Source: Streptomyces rubrogriseus (lineage in GTDB: Bacteria > Actinomycetota > Actinomycetes > Streptomycetales > Streptomycetaceae). From it: DNA of 64,000 nucleotides. The stretch lies in the NCBI RefSeq assembly GCF_027947575.1, contig NZ_CP116256.1, forward strand, positions 6,820,001-6,884,000, written 5' to 3'. Below are positions 56,970 to 64,000 of the stretch, in pieces (position 1 is the stretch's first letter; the number at the start of each line of letters is the position of its first letter). The translations under genes and the position numbers were made by a program. The notes beneath the pieces were generated by a model, which was not told where the DNA came from, searched no databases, and saw nothing but the letters and a program-made list of their open reading frames with translations.

Positions 56970-58628
56970 ATGCACCTCCGCGTCCCGAGACCCCGCAGCC
57001 TGGCGGGGCAGCTCTTCGCCATGCAGGCCGTCCTGATAGCGGTCGTCGTGGTCGGGTACGCGCTGTTCAGCTACATCAGCGACCGGGGGCAGGCGGAGGA
57101 GGCGGCCGGGCGCCAGGCCAGGGCGGTGTCGCTGGCGATCGCCGACTCGCCGTCCGTGGCGGAGGCCATCCGCACCCCGGACCCCACGGCGCGCCTCCAG
57201 CCGTACGCGGTGCGGGTCATGCGGGACACGGACGTGGACTTCGTGACGATCATGAATCCGGAGGGCATCCGCTGGACCCACCCCGAGCCGACGGAAATCG
57301 GCCACCTCTTCCAGGGCCACATCGAGCGTGCGCAGCGGGGCCAGACCTTCACCGAGACCTACACGGGCACGCTCGGCCCCTCCGTGCGGGCGGTCACACC
57401 GATCGTGGACGACGGCCGGATCGTCGGCCTGGTCAGTGCCGGGATCAAGGTCGAGGAGATCAGCAAGCGGGCGCAGGAGCAGCTCACGGCCCTGTCGGGG
57501 GTGGCGGCCGGGGCGCTGCTGCTCGGCGCGGTCGGGACGTACGTGATCAACGCGCGGCTGCGCCGGCACACGCACGGCATGAACGCCGACGAGCTGAGCC
57601 GGATGCACGACTACCATCAGGCGGCGCTGCACGCGGTGCGGGAGGGACTGCTGATGCTGGACGGGCAGTACCGTGTCGCGCTCATCAACGACGGCGGACG
57701 GGAGCTGCTCGGCGTGCGCGGTGACGTGGTCGGCGCCTCGGTGGCGGACCTGGGGCTGCCCTCGCAGCTGACCGGGGCGCTGCTGGCCTCGGAGCCCCGG
57801 GTGGACGAGGTGCACCTGGCGGCGGAGCGGGTGCTGGTGGTGAACACCTCACAGGTCTCCGGCGGTGAGCGCCGGGGCACGGTGGTGACGCTGCGGGACG
57901 TGACCGAGTTGCAGTCGCTGACGGGCGAGCTGAACTCGGAGCGCGGATTCACGCAGGCGCTGCGCTCGCAGGCGCACGAGGCGGCGAACCGGCTGCACAC
58001 GGTCGTCTCGCTGATCGAGCTGGGGCGGGCGGAGGAGGCCGTGGAGTTCGCGACGGCCGAGCTGGAACTGGCGCAGGCCCTCACCGACCAGGTGGTGGCG
58101 GCGGTGAGCGAGCCGGTGCTCGCGGCGCTGCTGCTGGGCAAGACGGCGCAGGCCAACGAGCGGGGAGTGGAGCTGGTGGTGTCGCAGGACAGCCGACTGG
58201 ACGACGGACTGCTGCCGCCGTCGCTGCCCGCCCGGGACCTGGTGACGATCCTGGGCAACCTGGTGGACAACGCGGTGGACGCGACGCAGGGGGCGGTGCC
58301 GTCGCGGGTGACGGTGGCGGCGTACACGGAGGCTTCCGGCGCCGGAGGCTCCGAGCTGGTGCTGCGCGTGTCGGACACCGGCGCCGGGGTCGATCCGGCC
58401 CACGCCGACCTGGTCTTCCAGCGGGGCTACTCGACCAAGCCGGCCGGCGAGGGCGGACGCGGCCTGGGCCTGGCCCTGGTCCGGCAGGCGGTACGACGGC
58501 ACGGCGGCACCCTGACCGTGACGGAGGCGGAGGGCGGCGGCGCCCGCTTCGAGGCCCGGCTGCCGCTGGGCGACGGAGCGGCAGCGGCCACCGCGGCGGG
58601 CAGACCGGGCGCCGGGGGTGCGCTGTGA
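56970..58628 (+). CDS. dctS: CitA/DcuS-type sensor histidine kinase (DctS-like)
   Basis: 552-residue membrane kinase. TM1 (LFAMQAVLIAVVVVGYALFSYI), periplasmic PAS sensor (residues ~45-175, with DFVTIMNPEGIRWTHP and GQTFTETYTGTLGPSVRAVTPI), TM2 (LSGVAAGALLLGAVGTYVI), cytoplasmic PAS (ALHAVREGLLMLDGQYRVALIND), SPOB-like phospho-acceptor (LRSQAHEAANRLHTVVSLIELG) and HATPase (LVDNAVDATQG N-box; GRGLGLALVRQAVRRHGG). Expected to sense citrate or C4-dicarboxylates outside the cell. The next gene overlaps it. Confidence 0.93.
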   Translation: MHLRVPRPRSLAGQLFAMQAVLIAVVVVGYALFSYISDRGQAEEAAGRQARAVSLAIADSPSVAEAIRTPDPTARLQPYAVRVMRDTDVDFVTIMNPEGIRWTHPEPTEIGHLFQGHIERAQRGQTFTETYTGTLGPSVRAVTPIVDDGRIVGLVSAGIKVEEISKRAQEQLTALSGVAAGALLLGAVGTYVINARLRRHTHGMNADELSRMHDYHQAALHAVREGLLMLDGQYRVALINDGGRELLGVRGDVVGASVADLGLPSQLTGALLASEPRVDEVHLAAERVLVVNTSQVSGGERRGTVVTLRDVTELQSLTGELNSERGFTQALRSQAHEAANRLHTVVSLIELGRAEEAVEFATAELELAQALTDQVVAAVSEPVLAALLLGKTAQANERGVELVVSQDSRLDDGLLPPSLPARDLVTILGNLVDNAVDATQGAVPSRVTVAAYTEASGAGGSELVLRVSDTGAGVDPAHADLVFQRGYSTKPAGEGGRGLGLALVRQAVRRHGGTLTVTEAEGGGARFEARLPLGDGAAAATAAGRPGAGGAL

Positions 58629-59317
58629 GCACCGCCGACTCGCAGCCCATCCGGGTCCTGGTCGTCGAGGACGACCCGGTCGCCGCCGACGCGCACGTGA
58701 TGTACGTGGGCCGGGTGCCGGGGTTCGTCGCGGTCGGCAAGGCGCACACGGGTGCGGAGGCCCGCCGCATGCTGGACCGCACGCCGGTCGACCTGCTCCT
58801 GCTCGACCTGCACCTGCCGGACGTGCACGGACTCCAGCTGGCCCGTTCGCTGCGCGCGGCCGGACACCACACCGACGTGATAGCGGTGACGTCGGCGCGG
58901 GACCTGACGATGGTGCGCGAGGGGGTGTCGCTGGGCGTCGTCCAATACGTCCTGAAGCCCTTCACCTTCGCCACGCTGCGCGACCGCCTGGTGCGCTACG
59001 CCGAGTTCCGGGGCACCGCCGGGGAGGCCAGCGGCCAGGACGAGGTGGACCGCGCCCTGGCCACCCTCCGCGCCCCCGGCCCGGCGGCCCTGCCCAAGGG
59101 CCTGAGCGGCCCGACCCTGGAACGCGTGACGGGCGCCCTGCGCGGCTCCTCCGAGGGCCTCACGGCGGCCGGGGTCGCGGAAGCGGTGGGCATCTCCCGC
59201 ATCACGGCCCGGCGTTACCTGGAGCACCTGGTGGACGCGGGGCGGGCGGGCCGGAGCCCGCAGTACGGTCAGGTGGGGCGGCCGGAGTTGGTGTACCGGT
59301 GGGTGCGGGGCCGGTGA
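58625..59317 (+). CDS. dctR: CitB/DcuR-type response regulator (DctR-like)
   Basis: 230-residue regulator, GTGA overlap with the kinase. Receiver: VVEDDPVAADAHVMYV, phospho-Asp in LLLLDLHLPDVHGL (near residue 57), conserved Lys in QYVLKPFTF. The output is a CitB-type HTH (GLTAAGVAEAVGISRITARRYLEHLVDAGRAGRSPQYGQVGRPELVYRW). Likely activates dctA on the other side of the kinase. Confidence 0.93.
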   Translation: MSTADSQPIRVLVVEDDPVAADAHVMYVGRVPGFVAVGKAHTGAEARRMLDRTPVDLLLLDLHLPDVHGLQLARSLRAAGHHTDVIAVTSARDLTMVREGVSLGVVQYVLKPFTFATLRDRLVRYAEFRGTAGEASGQDEVDRALATLRAPGPAALPKGLSGPTLERVTGALRGSSEGLTAAGVAEAVGISRITARRYLEHLVDAGRAGRSPQYGQVGRPELVYRWVRGR

Positions 59318-59338
59318 GCCGTACACCGAGGGGACCGC

Positions 59339-59878
59339 TCACGCCGCCTTCGTGTACCAGACGATCTGTGCGGCGAGCCCCGCCACGACAAGCGCCTCCA
59401 GGACCGAGAGCCCGATGAGCAGGCCACCGGCGTCCCCGTCCGACCAGAAGACGATCAGGGCCGCCAGTGGTACGACGCAGAACGCGGTGAGGTCGATGAC
59501 GGTCTGGACCGCCTTGCGGGACCGGCGCCGCGTGTCCCTGCGGTGGTACGCCTCCCACCCGAAGGTCGTGAACCCGCCGCCGCCTCCCGCGAGCTCGGCC
59601 AGCCGGGGCCCCAGGTCGTCCCGGACGTAGAGCCCGATCGCCGAGATCTTCTCGTCGTTGACGAGGTACGTCCACCCCAGCACGACACACACCGGCGGCA
59701 ACGCCAGCAGCATCGACGGCTGCTTCGCCTGCGCCGTGGCGGCGACGACGGCGGCCACGACGGCCAGCGTCACGTAGAGGAGATTGTCCCGGAACCCGAT
59801 CCTCGCCTTCTGCTCACCCTTCACGCTCTCGTACTCGGCGAGCAGCAACTGCCCGACGGTGACGTCCTGTTCCGGCAC
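59339..59878 (-). CDS. Uncharacterised four-helix membrane protein
   Basis: 179-residue protein of unknown function. N-terminal ~30 residues are polar and helical (VGQLLLAEYESVKGEQKARIGFRDN), then two helices (LLYVTLAVVAAVVAATA; MLLALPPVCVVLGWTYLV), a ~65-residue cytoplasmic segment (NDEKISAIGLYVRDDLGPRL, WEAYHRRDTRRRSRKAVQ), then two more helices (VIDLTAFCVVPLAALIVFW; LLIGLSVLEALVVAGLAAQIVW). The GTG at 59878 has AAGGGG seven bases upstream; ATG at 59908 is possible. The helix-pair/segment/helix-pair layout recalls small effector-type membrane proteins such as SLATT, but that is only a resemblance. Confidence 0.75.
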   Translation of the reverse strand: MPEQDVTVGQLLLAEYESVKGEQKARIGFRDNLLYVTLAVVAAVVAATAQAKQPSMLLALPPVCVVLGWTYLVNDEKISAIGLYVRDDLGPRLAELAGGGGGFTTFGWEAYHRRDTRRRSRKAVQTVIDLTAFCVVPLAALIVFWSDGDAGGLLIGLSVLEALVVAGLAAQIVWYTKAA

Positions 59879-59971
59879 GTGGTTCCCCTTCTCCCGGTGG
59901 TCGTCCATGACTATGCAGGAGTCCCAGGTCACCCGTCCCCCGGCTCCCCCGAATCCCCACTCGCAGGGGCA

Positions 59972-60001
59972 TTGACCTGACTAGACCACTCCTCTTACGT
60001 T
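59972..60001 (+). promoter_or_regulatory. Promoter of the sugar ABC operon with embedded DasR-like site
   Basis: TTGACC (59972-59977), 18-base spacer, TACGTT (59996-60001). Bases 59975-59990 match the 16-bp DasR-type operator as I remember it (ACTGGTCTAGACCACT) at 13 positions, with the right half CTAGACCACT perfect. A repressor bound there would cover the spacer. Confidence 0.6.
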
Positions 60002-60054
60002 CGCCACGCAGCCGTCCAGGCCACAGTGTCGTGTGCCCGTAGGAGGTCATGCCC

Positions 60055-61431
60055 GTGCGTCCCACCGTCCGGTTCACCGCCCTGTTCTCCCTCACCGCGC
60101 TCGCCGCCACCTCGCTCGCCGCCTGCTCGAGCGGCTCCGGCAGCGATCCGGACACGGTGAAGGTCTCCTTCAAGCAGTCGACGGACAACTCCATCAAGGT
60201 GATGGACACCTACCTCGGCGACATCAAGAAGCAGTTCGAGAAGGCCAACCCGGGGAAGAAGGTCGAGCTGGTGCCGATCAAGGCGCCGGACTCGGAGTAC
60301 TACACCAAGCTCCAGCAGATGCTCCGCTCCCCCAAGACCGCCCCCGACCTGGTCTACGAGGACACCTTCCTCATCAACTCCGACATCACCAGCGGGTACC
60401 TGAAGCCGCTCGACGACTATCTCGCCGGCTGGAAGGACTGGGACCAGTTCATCGACACGGCGAAGGCGGCCGCCAAGGGCGAGGACGGCAAGACGTACGG
60501 CGTGCCGGACGGCACCGACACCCGGGGGCTGTGGTTCAGCAAGGACGTGTTCGCCAAGGCGGGGCTGCCCGCCGACTGGCAGCCGAAGACCTGGGCCGAG
60601 GTGCTCGACGCCGCCCGCGCCATCAAGGAGAAGGTCCCCGGCGTCACCCCGATCAACGTCTACACCGGCAAGCCCGCCGGCGAGGCCGCGACCATGCAGG
60701 GCTTCGAGATGCTGCTGTACGGCACGGGCACGGGGAGCGGCGGCTCCGACCCGCTCTACGACAAGGGCAGCAAGAAGTGGATCACGGCGGGGCAGGGGTT
60801 CGAGGACTCCCTCTCCTTCGTCGAGACCGTGTACAAGGAGAAGCTCGGCCCCGAGGTCTCCGACGCGCTCGACCCCAACTTCGGCACCAAGGTGCGCGGT
60901 GAGCTGCTGCCGCAGGGCAAGCTCGGGATCGCGCTCGACGGCTCCTGGCTGCCGCAGGACTGGCTGGAGGGCAGCGGGCACGAGTGGCCCGAGTGGTCGA
61001 AGGAGCTGGGGCTCGCCGCCATGCCGACCCAGAACGGGCAGGCCCCGGGCCGGGTGAGCATGTCGGGCGGCTGGACCTGGGCCGTTCCGGCCAAGGCGGG
61101 CAACCCCGACCTGGCCTTCGAGTTCATCAAGACGATGCAGACCAAGGCGAACGCCCAGAAGTGGTACGTCGCCAACTCCGGCATCTCCGTCCGCGAGGAC
61201 GTCGCCGACGACCCCGCCTACGTCGACGCCCAGCCCGGCATCAAGTTCTTCACCGATCTCGTCGCCGACACCCACTACCGGCCCGCCTACCCGGCGTACC
61301 CGAAGGTGTCCGTCGCCATCCAGGAGGCCATGGAGGGCGTGACGACCGGTGACAAGTCGGTCGAGGAGGCGGCGCGCGGCTACGACGAGGCGCTCAAGGA
61401 GGCCACCGACAACCAGGTGGTGAGCAAGTGA
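60055..61431 (+). CDS. Sugar-binding lipoprotein (family 1 ABC substrate-binding protein)
   Basis: 458-residue lipoprotein: signal TALFSLTALAATSLAACSSGSGS with the lipobox Cys near residue 25, then a family 1 solute-binding fold (VKVSFKQSTDNSIKVMDTY, APDLVYEDTFLIN, YGVPDGTDTRGLWFSKDVFAKAGLP, RVSMSGGWTWAVPAKAGNPDLAFEFIKTM). The GTG at 60055 is preferred over ATG at 60049 because GGAGG lies eight bases before it but only two before the ATG. Substrate, probably an oligosaccharide or amino sugar, is not determined by sequence alone. Confidence 0.93.
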   Translation: MRPTVRFTALFSLTALAATSLAACSSGSGSDPDTVKVSFKQSTDNSIKVMDTYLGDIKKQFEKANPGKKVELVPIKAPDSEYYTKLQQMLRSPKTAPDLVYEDTFLINSDITSGYLKPLDDYLAGWKDWDQFIDTAKAAAKGEDGKTYGVPDGTDTRGLWFSKDVFAKAGLPADWQPKTWAEVLDAARAIKEKVPGVTPINVYTGKPAGEAATMQGFEMLLYGTGTGSGGSDPLYDKGSKKWITAGQGFEDSLSFVETVYKEKLGPEVSDALDPNFGTKVRGELLPQGKLGIALDGSWLPQDWLEGSGHEWPEWSKELGLAAMPTQNGQAPGRVSMSGGWTWAVPAKAGNPDLAFEFIKTMQTKANAQKWYVANSGISVREDVADDPAYVDAQPGIKFFTDLVADTHYRPAYPAYPKVSVAIQEAMEGVTTGDKSVEEAARGYDEALKEATDNQVVSK

Positions 61432-62369
61432 CGGCCACCGCGCCGGAGCACGCCGGGCCGGAGGTCCGCGAGGTGCCCGCGTCTCCGCCCTCCGGCACCC
61501 GGCCCGGCACCGTCCGGCGCTCCCTCTTCCGCGCCCTGCCCGTCTCCCCCGCCGTCGTCCTGCTGCTGCTCTTCCTCGCCGGTCCGATCGTCTACTGCGT
61601 CGTCATCGCCTTCACCGACCTCCAGCTCACCGGGCAGGCCCAGGAGTCCTTCGTCGGGTTCGACAACTTCACCCGCGCCTTCAAGGACGAGGCGTTCCTC
61701 AACGCCGTATGGCTGACCCTGGTGTTCACCGTGCTGTCCTCGCTGATCGGGCAGAACACGCTGGGGCTGGCGCTGGCCTCGCTGATGCAGCGGGCGTCGA
61801 AGCCGGTCCGCACGCTCACCGGTGGCATCGTTGTCACGGCCTGGGTGCTGCCGGAGGTGGTGGCGGGCTTCCTGCTCTACGCCTTCTTCCGGCGCGAGGG
61901 CACCCTCAACGCCATCCTGGACTGGCTCCACCTGCCCTCCCAGAACTGGCTGTTCACACTGCCGATCCTGGCGGTGTCCTTCGCCAACGTGTGGCGCGGC
62001 ACAGCGTTCTCGATGCTGGTGTACTCGGCCGCGCTGAACGAGATCCCCAAGGAGGTCACCGAGGCCGCCGAGGTCGACGGCGCGAGCGGCTGGCGCCGGA
62101 TGTGGCACATCACGCTGCCGATGATCCGGCGCTCCATCGGCACCAACCTGATGCTCAACACGCTCCAGACCCTGTCGGTCTTCGGGCTGATCTGGGTGAT
62201 GACGCGGGGCGGGCCGAGCGGCAAGAGCCAGACGCTGCCGCTGTTCATGTACGAGCAGGCCTTCCAGAACAGCCTGATCGGGTACGGCACGGCGGTGGCG
62301 CTGCTGCTGTTGCTGATCGGCTCGCTGTTCTCGGTCGTGTACCTGCGCCTGCTGCGGACGGAGGTCTGA
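61428..62369 (+). CDS. Sugar ABC importer permease (MalF-type)
   Basis: 313-residue permease with six helices. The first (VSPAVVLLLLFLAGPIVYCVVIAF) follows a ~35-residue polar leader. The EAA loop is YSAALNEIPKEVTEAAEVDGASGWRRMWHITLPMI. GTGA overlap with the binding-protein gene. Works with the next gene as a heterodimeric channel. Confidence 0.94.
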   Translation: MTATAPEHAGPEVREVPASPPSGTRPGTVRRSLFRALPVSPAVVLLLLFLAGPIVYCVVIAFTDLQLTGQAQESFVGFDNFTRAFKDEAFLNAVWLTLVFTVLSSLIGQNTLGLALASLMQRASKPVRTLTGGIVVTAWVLPEVVAGFLLYAFFRREGTLNAILDWLHLPSQNWLFTLPILAVSFANVWRGTAFSMLVYSAALNEIPKEVTEAAEVDGASGWRRMWHITLPMIRRSIGTNLMLNTLQTLSVFGLIWVMTRGGPSGKSQTLPLFMYEQAFQNSLIGYGTAVALLLLLIGSLFSVVYLRLLRTEV

Positions 62370-62370
62370 G

Positions 62371-63231
62371 ATGACGGACACGCTCACGCCCCGCCGCACG
62401 ACCCACGCCTCCCGGCGCAACCGGCGCCGCACCGCCGCCGACGCCGGGCTGCTGGTGGCGGCCGCGGCCTTCGTGCTGCCGCTGGCCTGGGTGGTGCTGT
62501 CCGCCCTCGACCCGCACGCGAGCCTGCGGGTCAAGGTCCCCGACGGGGTGACGCTGGACAACTTCGACGCGATCCTCACCCCGGAGATCACCTTCACCCC
62601 GCTGCTGAACAGCCTGATCCTGTGCGGCGGGGCGACACTGCTGACGGTGGTGTGCGCGGTGCTCGCGGCGTATCCGCTCTCCCGCTTCCGGTCGCGGCTG
62701 AACCGGCCCTTCCTGCTCACCATCCTGTTCGCGACCAGCCTGCCGATCACGGCGATCATGGTGCCCGTCTACGCCCTGTTCGTGCGGGTGAACATGATCG
62801 ACACCATGCAGGGGACGATCTTCTTCTTCGCCGCCTCGCAACTTCCCTTCGCGATCTGGCTGATGAAGAACTTCATGGACGGGGTGCCGAAGGAGCTGGA
62901 GGAGGCGGCGTGGACGGACGGGGCGTCGTCCTTCCAGTCGCTGCTGCGGATCGTGCTGCCGCTGATGGGGCCGGGGGTGGCGGTGGTGACGGTGTTCTCG
63001 TTCGTGATGATGTGGGGGAACTTCTTCGTCCCCTTCATGCTGCTGCTCTCCCCGGACCAGATGCCCGCCTCGGTCAGCATCAACGACTTCTTCGGCAACC
63101 GGGGCATGGTGGCGTACGGACAACTGGCGGCGTTCTCGATCGTCTACTCCACGCCGGTCGTGCTGCTGTACGTGCTGATCTCCCGGCGGCTGGGCGGCGG
63201 CTTCGCGCTGGGCGGGGCGGTGAAGGGGTGA
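62371..63231 (+). CDS. Sugar ABC importer permease (MalG-type)
   Basis: 286-residue permease. The first helix is AGLLVAAAAFVLPLAWVVLSAL, and the EAA loop is MDGVPKELEEAAWTDGASSFQSLLRIVLPLMGPG. It starts one base after the MalF-type stop. The operon ends without an ATPase gene, so a shared ATPase such as MsiK elsewhere in the genome is expected to energise it (family knowledge). Confidence 0.94.
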   Translation: MTDTLTPRRTTHASRRNRRRTAADAGLLVAAAAFVLPLAWVVLSALDPHASLRVKVPDGVTLDNFDAILTPEITFTPLLNSLILCGGATLLTVVCAVLAAYPLSRFRSRLNRPFLLTILFATSLPITAIMVPVYALFVRVNMIDTMQGTIFFFAASQLPFAIWLMKNFMDGVPKELEEAAWTDGASSFQSLLRIVLPLMGPGVAVVTVFSFVMMWGNFFVPFMLLLSPDQMPASVSINDFFGNRGMVAYGQLAAFSIVYSTPVVLLYVLISRRLGGGFALGGAVKG

Positions 63232-63331
63232 GCGACGGGGGTGCGCCCTGAGTCCACGCGCCCCCGTACGTTCCTACAATCCGTATCGCTGGCCGAACAG
63301 CCCGTAGTCAGCATCGCCGCGGACCCCTACG

Positions 63332-64000
63332 GTGTGGCGCGTGCGCCGACCCTCACCCGGCCCGAGCCAGTCGGGCCCTCCGTTCAACGCCCTCGCCGCC
63401 CGCCGGCTGCGTGCCGCCCTCAGCATGGGACCCGAGCACGTCGCCCACGGCATACGGGTCTCGTACGGGCTGCCGTACGTCTCCCCCGACCTCGTCATCG
63501 CCTGGGAGCGGGGGACCGCCCTGCCCGAGGGGCCGGAGCTGACCGCGCTCGCCGGGGTGCTGTGGTGCTCGCCCGGTGAGCTGATCGGGCGGCCGCAGTC
63601 CCTGCGCGAGCACCGCGTCGCCCGCGGTCTGGCACCCGAGGACGTGGCACGGGCGGTCGGGCTCGGGCTCCCGGCCTACCTGCGGATGGAGGAGGCGGAC
63701 GACTGGCGCGGCACCGACCGCCAGTCGGCCCAGCTCGCCGACGTGCTCGGCCTCACGCTGCCCGACTTCGTGACCGTCACGGGGCGCGAGGAGAAGCTGG
63801 CCGACCTGCTGACCAGCGCGGTGACCACCCGCTGGCAGGGTTGTGTGCGCCCGATCGCCAAGCTGGCGCCGCTGGACCGGCGCGTCCTGGAGAACGTCCT
63901 CCAGGTGCTGCACCAGGACTACCAGGGGCGGATGGCCGCCACCCTCAGCTGGGGCGGCGGCGCCCCCGACTCGAGCGCCGGGGGCCGGGACTTCCTCGAC
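63332..64000 (+). CDS. HTH (XRE-like) DNA-binding protein, partial
   Basis: At least 223 codons, open at the window end. It has two helix-turn-helix-like segments: LRAALSMGPEHVAHGIRVSYGLPYVSPDLVIAWERG near the start, where VIAWERG is the XRE helix-5 signature, and LREHRVARGLAPEDVARAVGLGLPAYLRMEEAD. The remaining part is helical. Starts possible at GTG 63332 or 63341, neither with a ribosome-binding site, so translation may be leaderless. Not linked by spacing to the sugar operon (100 bp gap). Target unknown. Confidence 0.78.
   Translation, partial: MWRVRRPSPGPSQSGPPFNALAARRLRAALSMGPEHVAHGIRVSYGLPYVSPDLVIAWERGTALPEGPELTALAGVLWCSPGELIGRPQSLREHRVARGLAPEDVARAVGLGLPAYLRMEEADDWRGTDRQSAQLADVLGLTLPDFVTVTGREEKLADLLTSAVTTRWQGCVRPIAKLAPLDRRVLENVLQVLHQDYQGRMAATLSWGGGAPDSSAGGRDFLD

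Overview
The window is high-GC (roughly 70 percent or more) actinobacterial chromosome, with GTG and TTG starts, many 4-bp stop/start overlaps and Streptomyces-type lipoproteins and proteases. Gene content and order (opp, gcvT-gcvH-glyA-sdaA, a guanine-type ADP-ribosyltransferase, glgX, tandem ABC exporters, tandem M4 proteases, glgP/glgE-treS-mak-glgB, trxA, dctA, sugar ABC genes) match what I remember of the Streptomyces coelicolor/lividans core chromosome around SCO5480 to SCO5427. I therefore read it as a Streptomyces close to that group. I see no prophage, insertion sequence, CRISPR array, tRNA or rRNA gene.

Layout. 1-5369: an oligopeptide ABC importer on the minus strand (oppC, oppA, oppB, oppD, oppF; oppF runs off the window). 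5684-8191: two SseB-family genes and a P-loop kinase, minus strand. 8371-13006: a glycine/serine block, with a tandem glycine riboswitch, gcvT, gcvH, glyA and sdaA, followed by an MFS symporter. 14584-16056: a secreted zinc D-Ala-D-Ala carboxypeptidase and a divergent GH25 muramidase. 16068-20261: oxidoreductase, EF-hand protein, GNAT acetyltransferase, secreted ADP-ribosyltransferase, HATPase-type regulator and enoyl-CoA hydratase. 20307-22916: two L,D-transpeptidase lipoproteins. 23072-25330: glgX. 25382-29041: a two-component system next to an ABC-2 exporter. 29235-36623: four overlapping ABC exporter half-transporters that form two asymmetric heterodimers. 36918-40945: two paralogous M4 metalloproteases. 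41007-41516: a DUF1990 protein. 41563-52104: glgP divergent from the glgE-treS-mak-glgB operon. 52121-55248: HelD-like helicase, a probable small RNA, trxA and a merR-type regulator. 55415-59317: dctA divergent from its sensor/regulator pair. 59339-63231: a four-helix membrane protein and a sugar ABC importer. 63332-64000: a partial HTH regulator.

How genes work together. The riboswitch-led block turns glycine into one-carbon units and serine, then pyruvate, and two SseB (enhanced serine sensitivity) relatives lie just upstream. TreS, maltokinase, GlgE and GlgB make up the complete GlgE route from trehalose to branched alpha-glucan; divergent GlgP and the nearby GlgX would degrade that glucan. 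DctA with its CitA/DcuS-type pair handles C4-dicarboxylates. The sugar importer has no ATPase of its own and probably shares one encoded elsewhere; its promoter overlaps a DasR-like half-conserved operator.

Best leads beyond annotation: (i) a near-consensus promoter and intrinsic terminator that frame a ~94-nt transcript between the helicase and trxA genes, antisense to the helicase leader; (ii) an intergenic repeat element that also lies in frame inside the degenerate nucleotide-binding domain of an ABC gene; (iii) complementary loss of ATPase motifs in two adjacent ABC pairs; (iv) the DasR-like site at 59975-59990.
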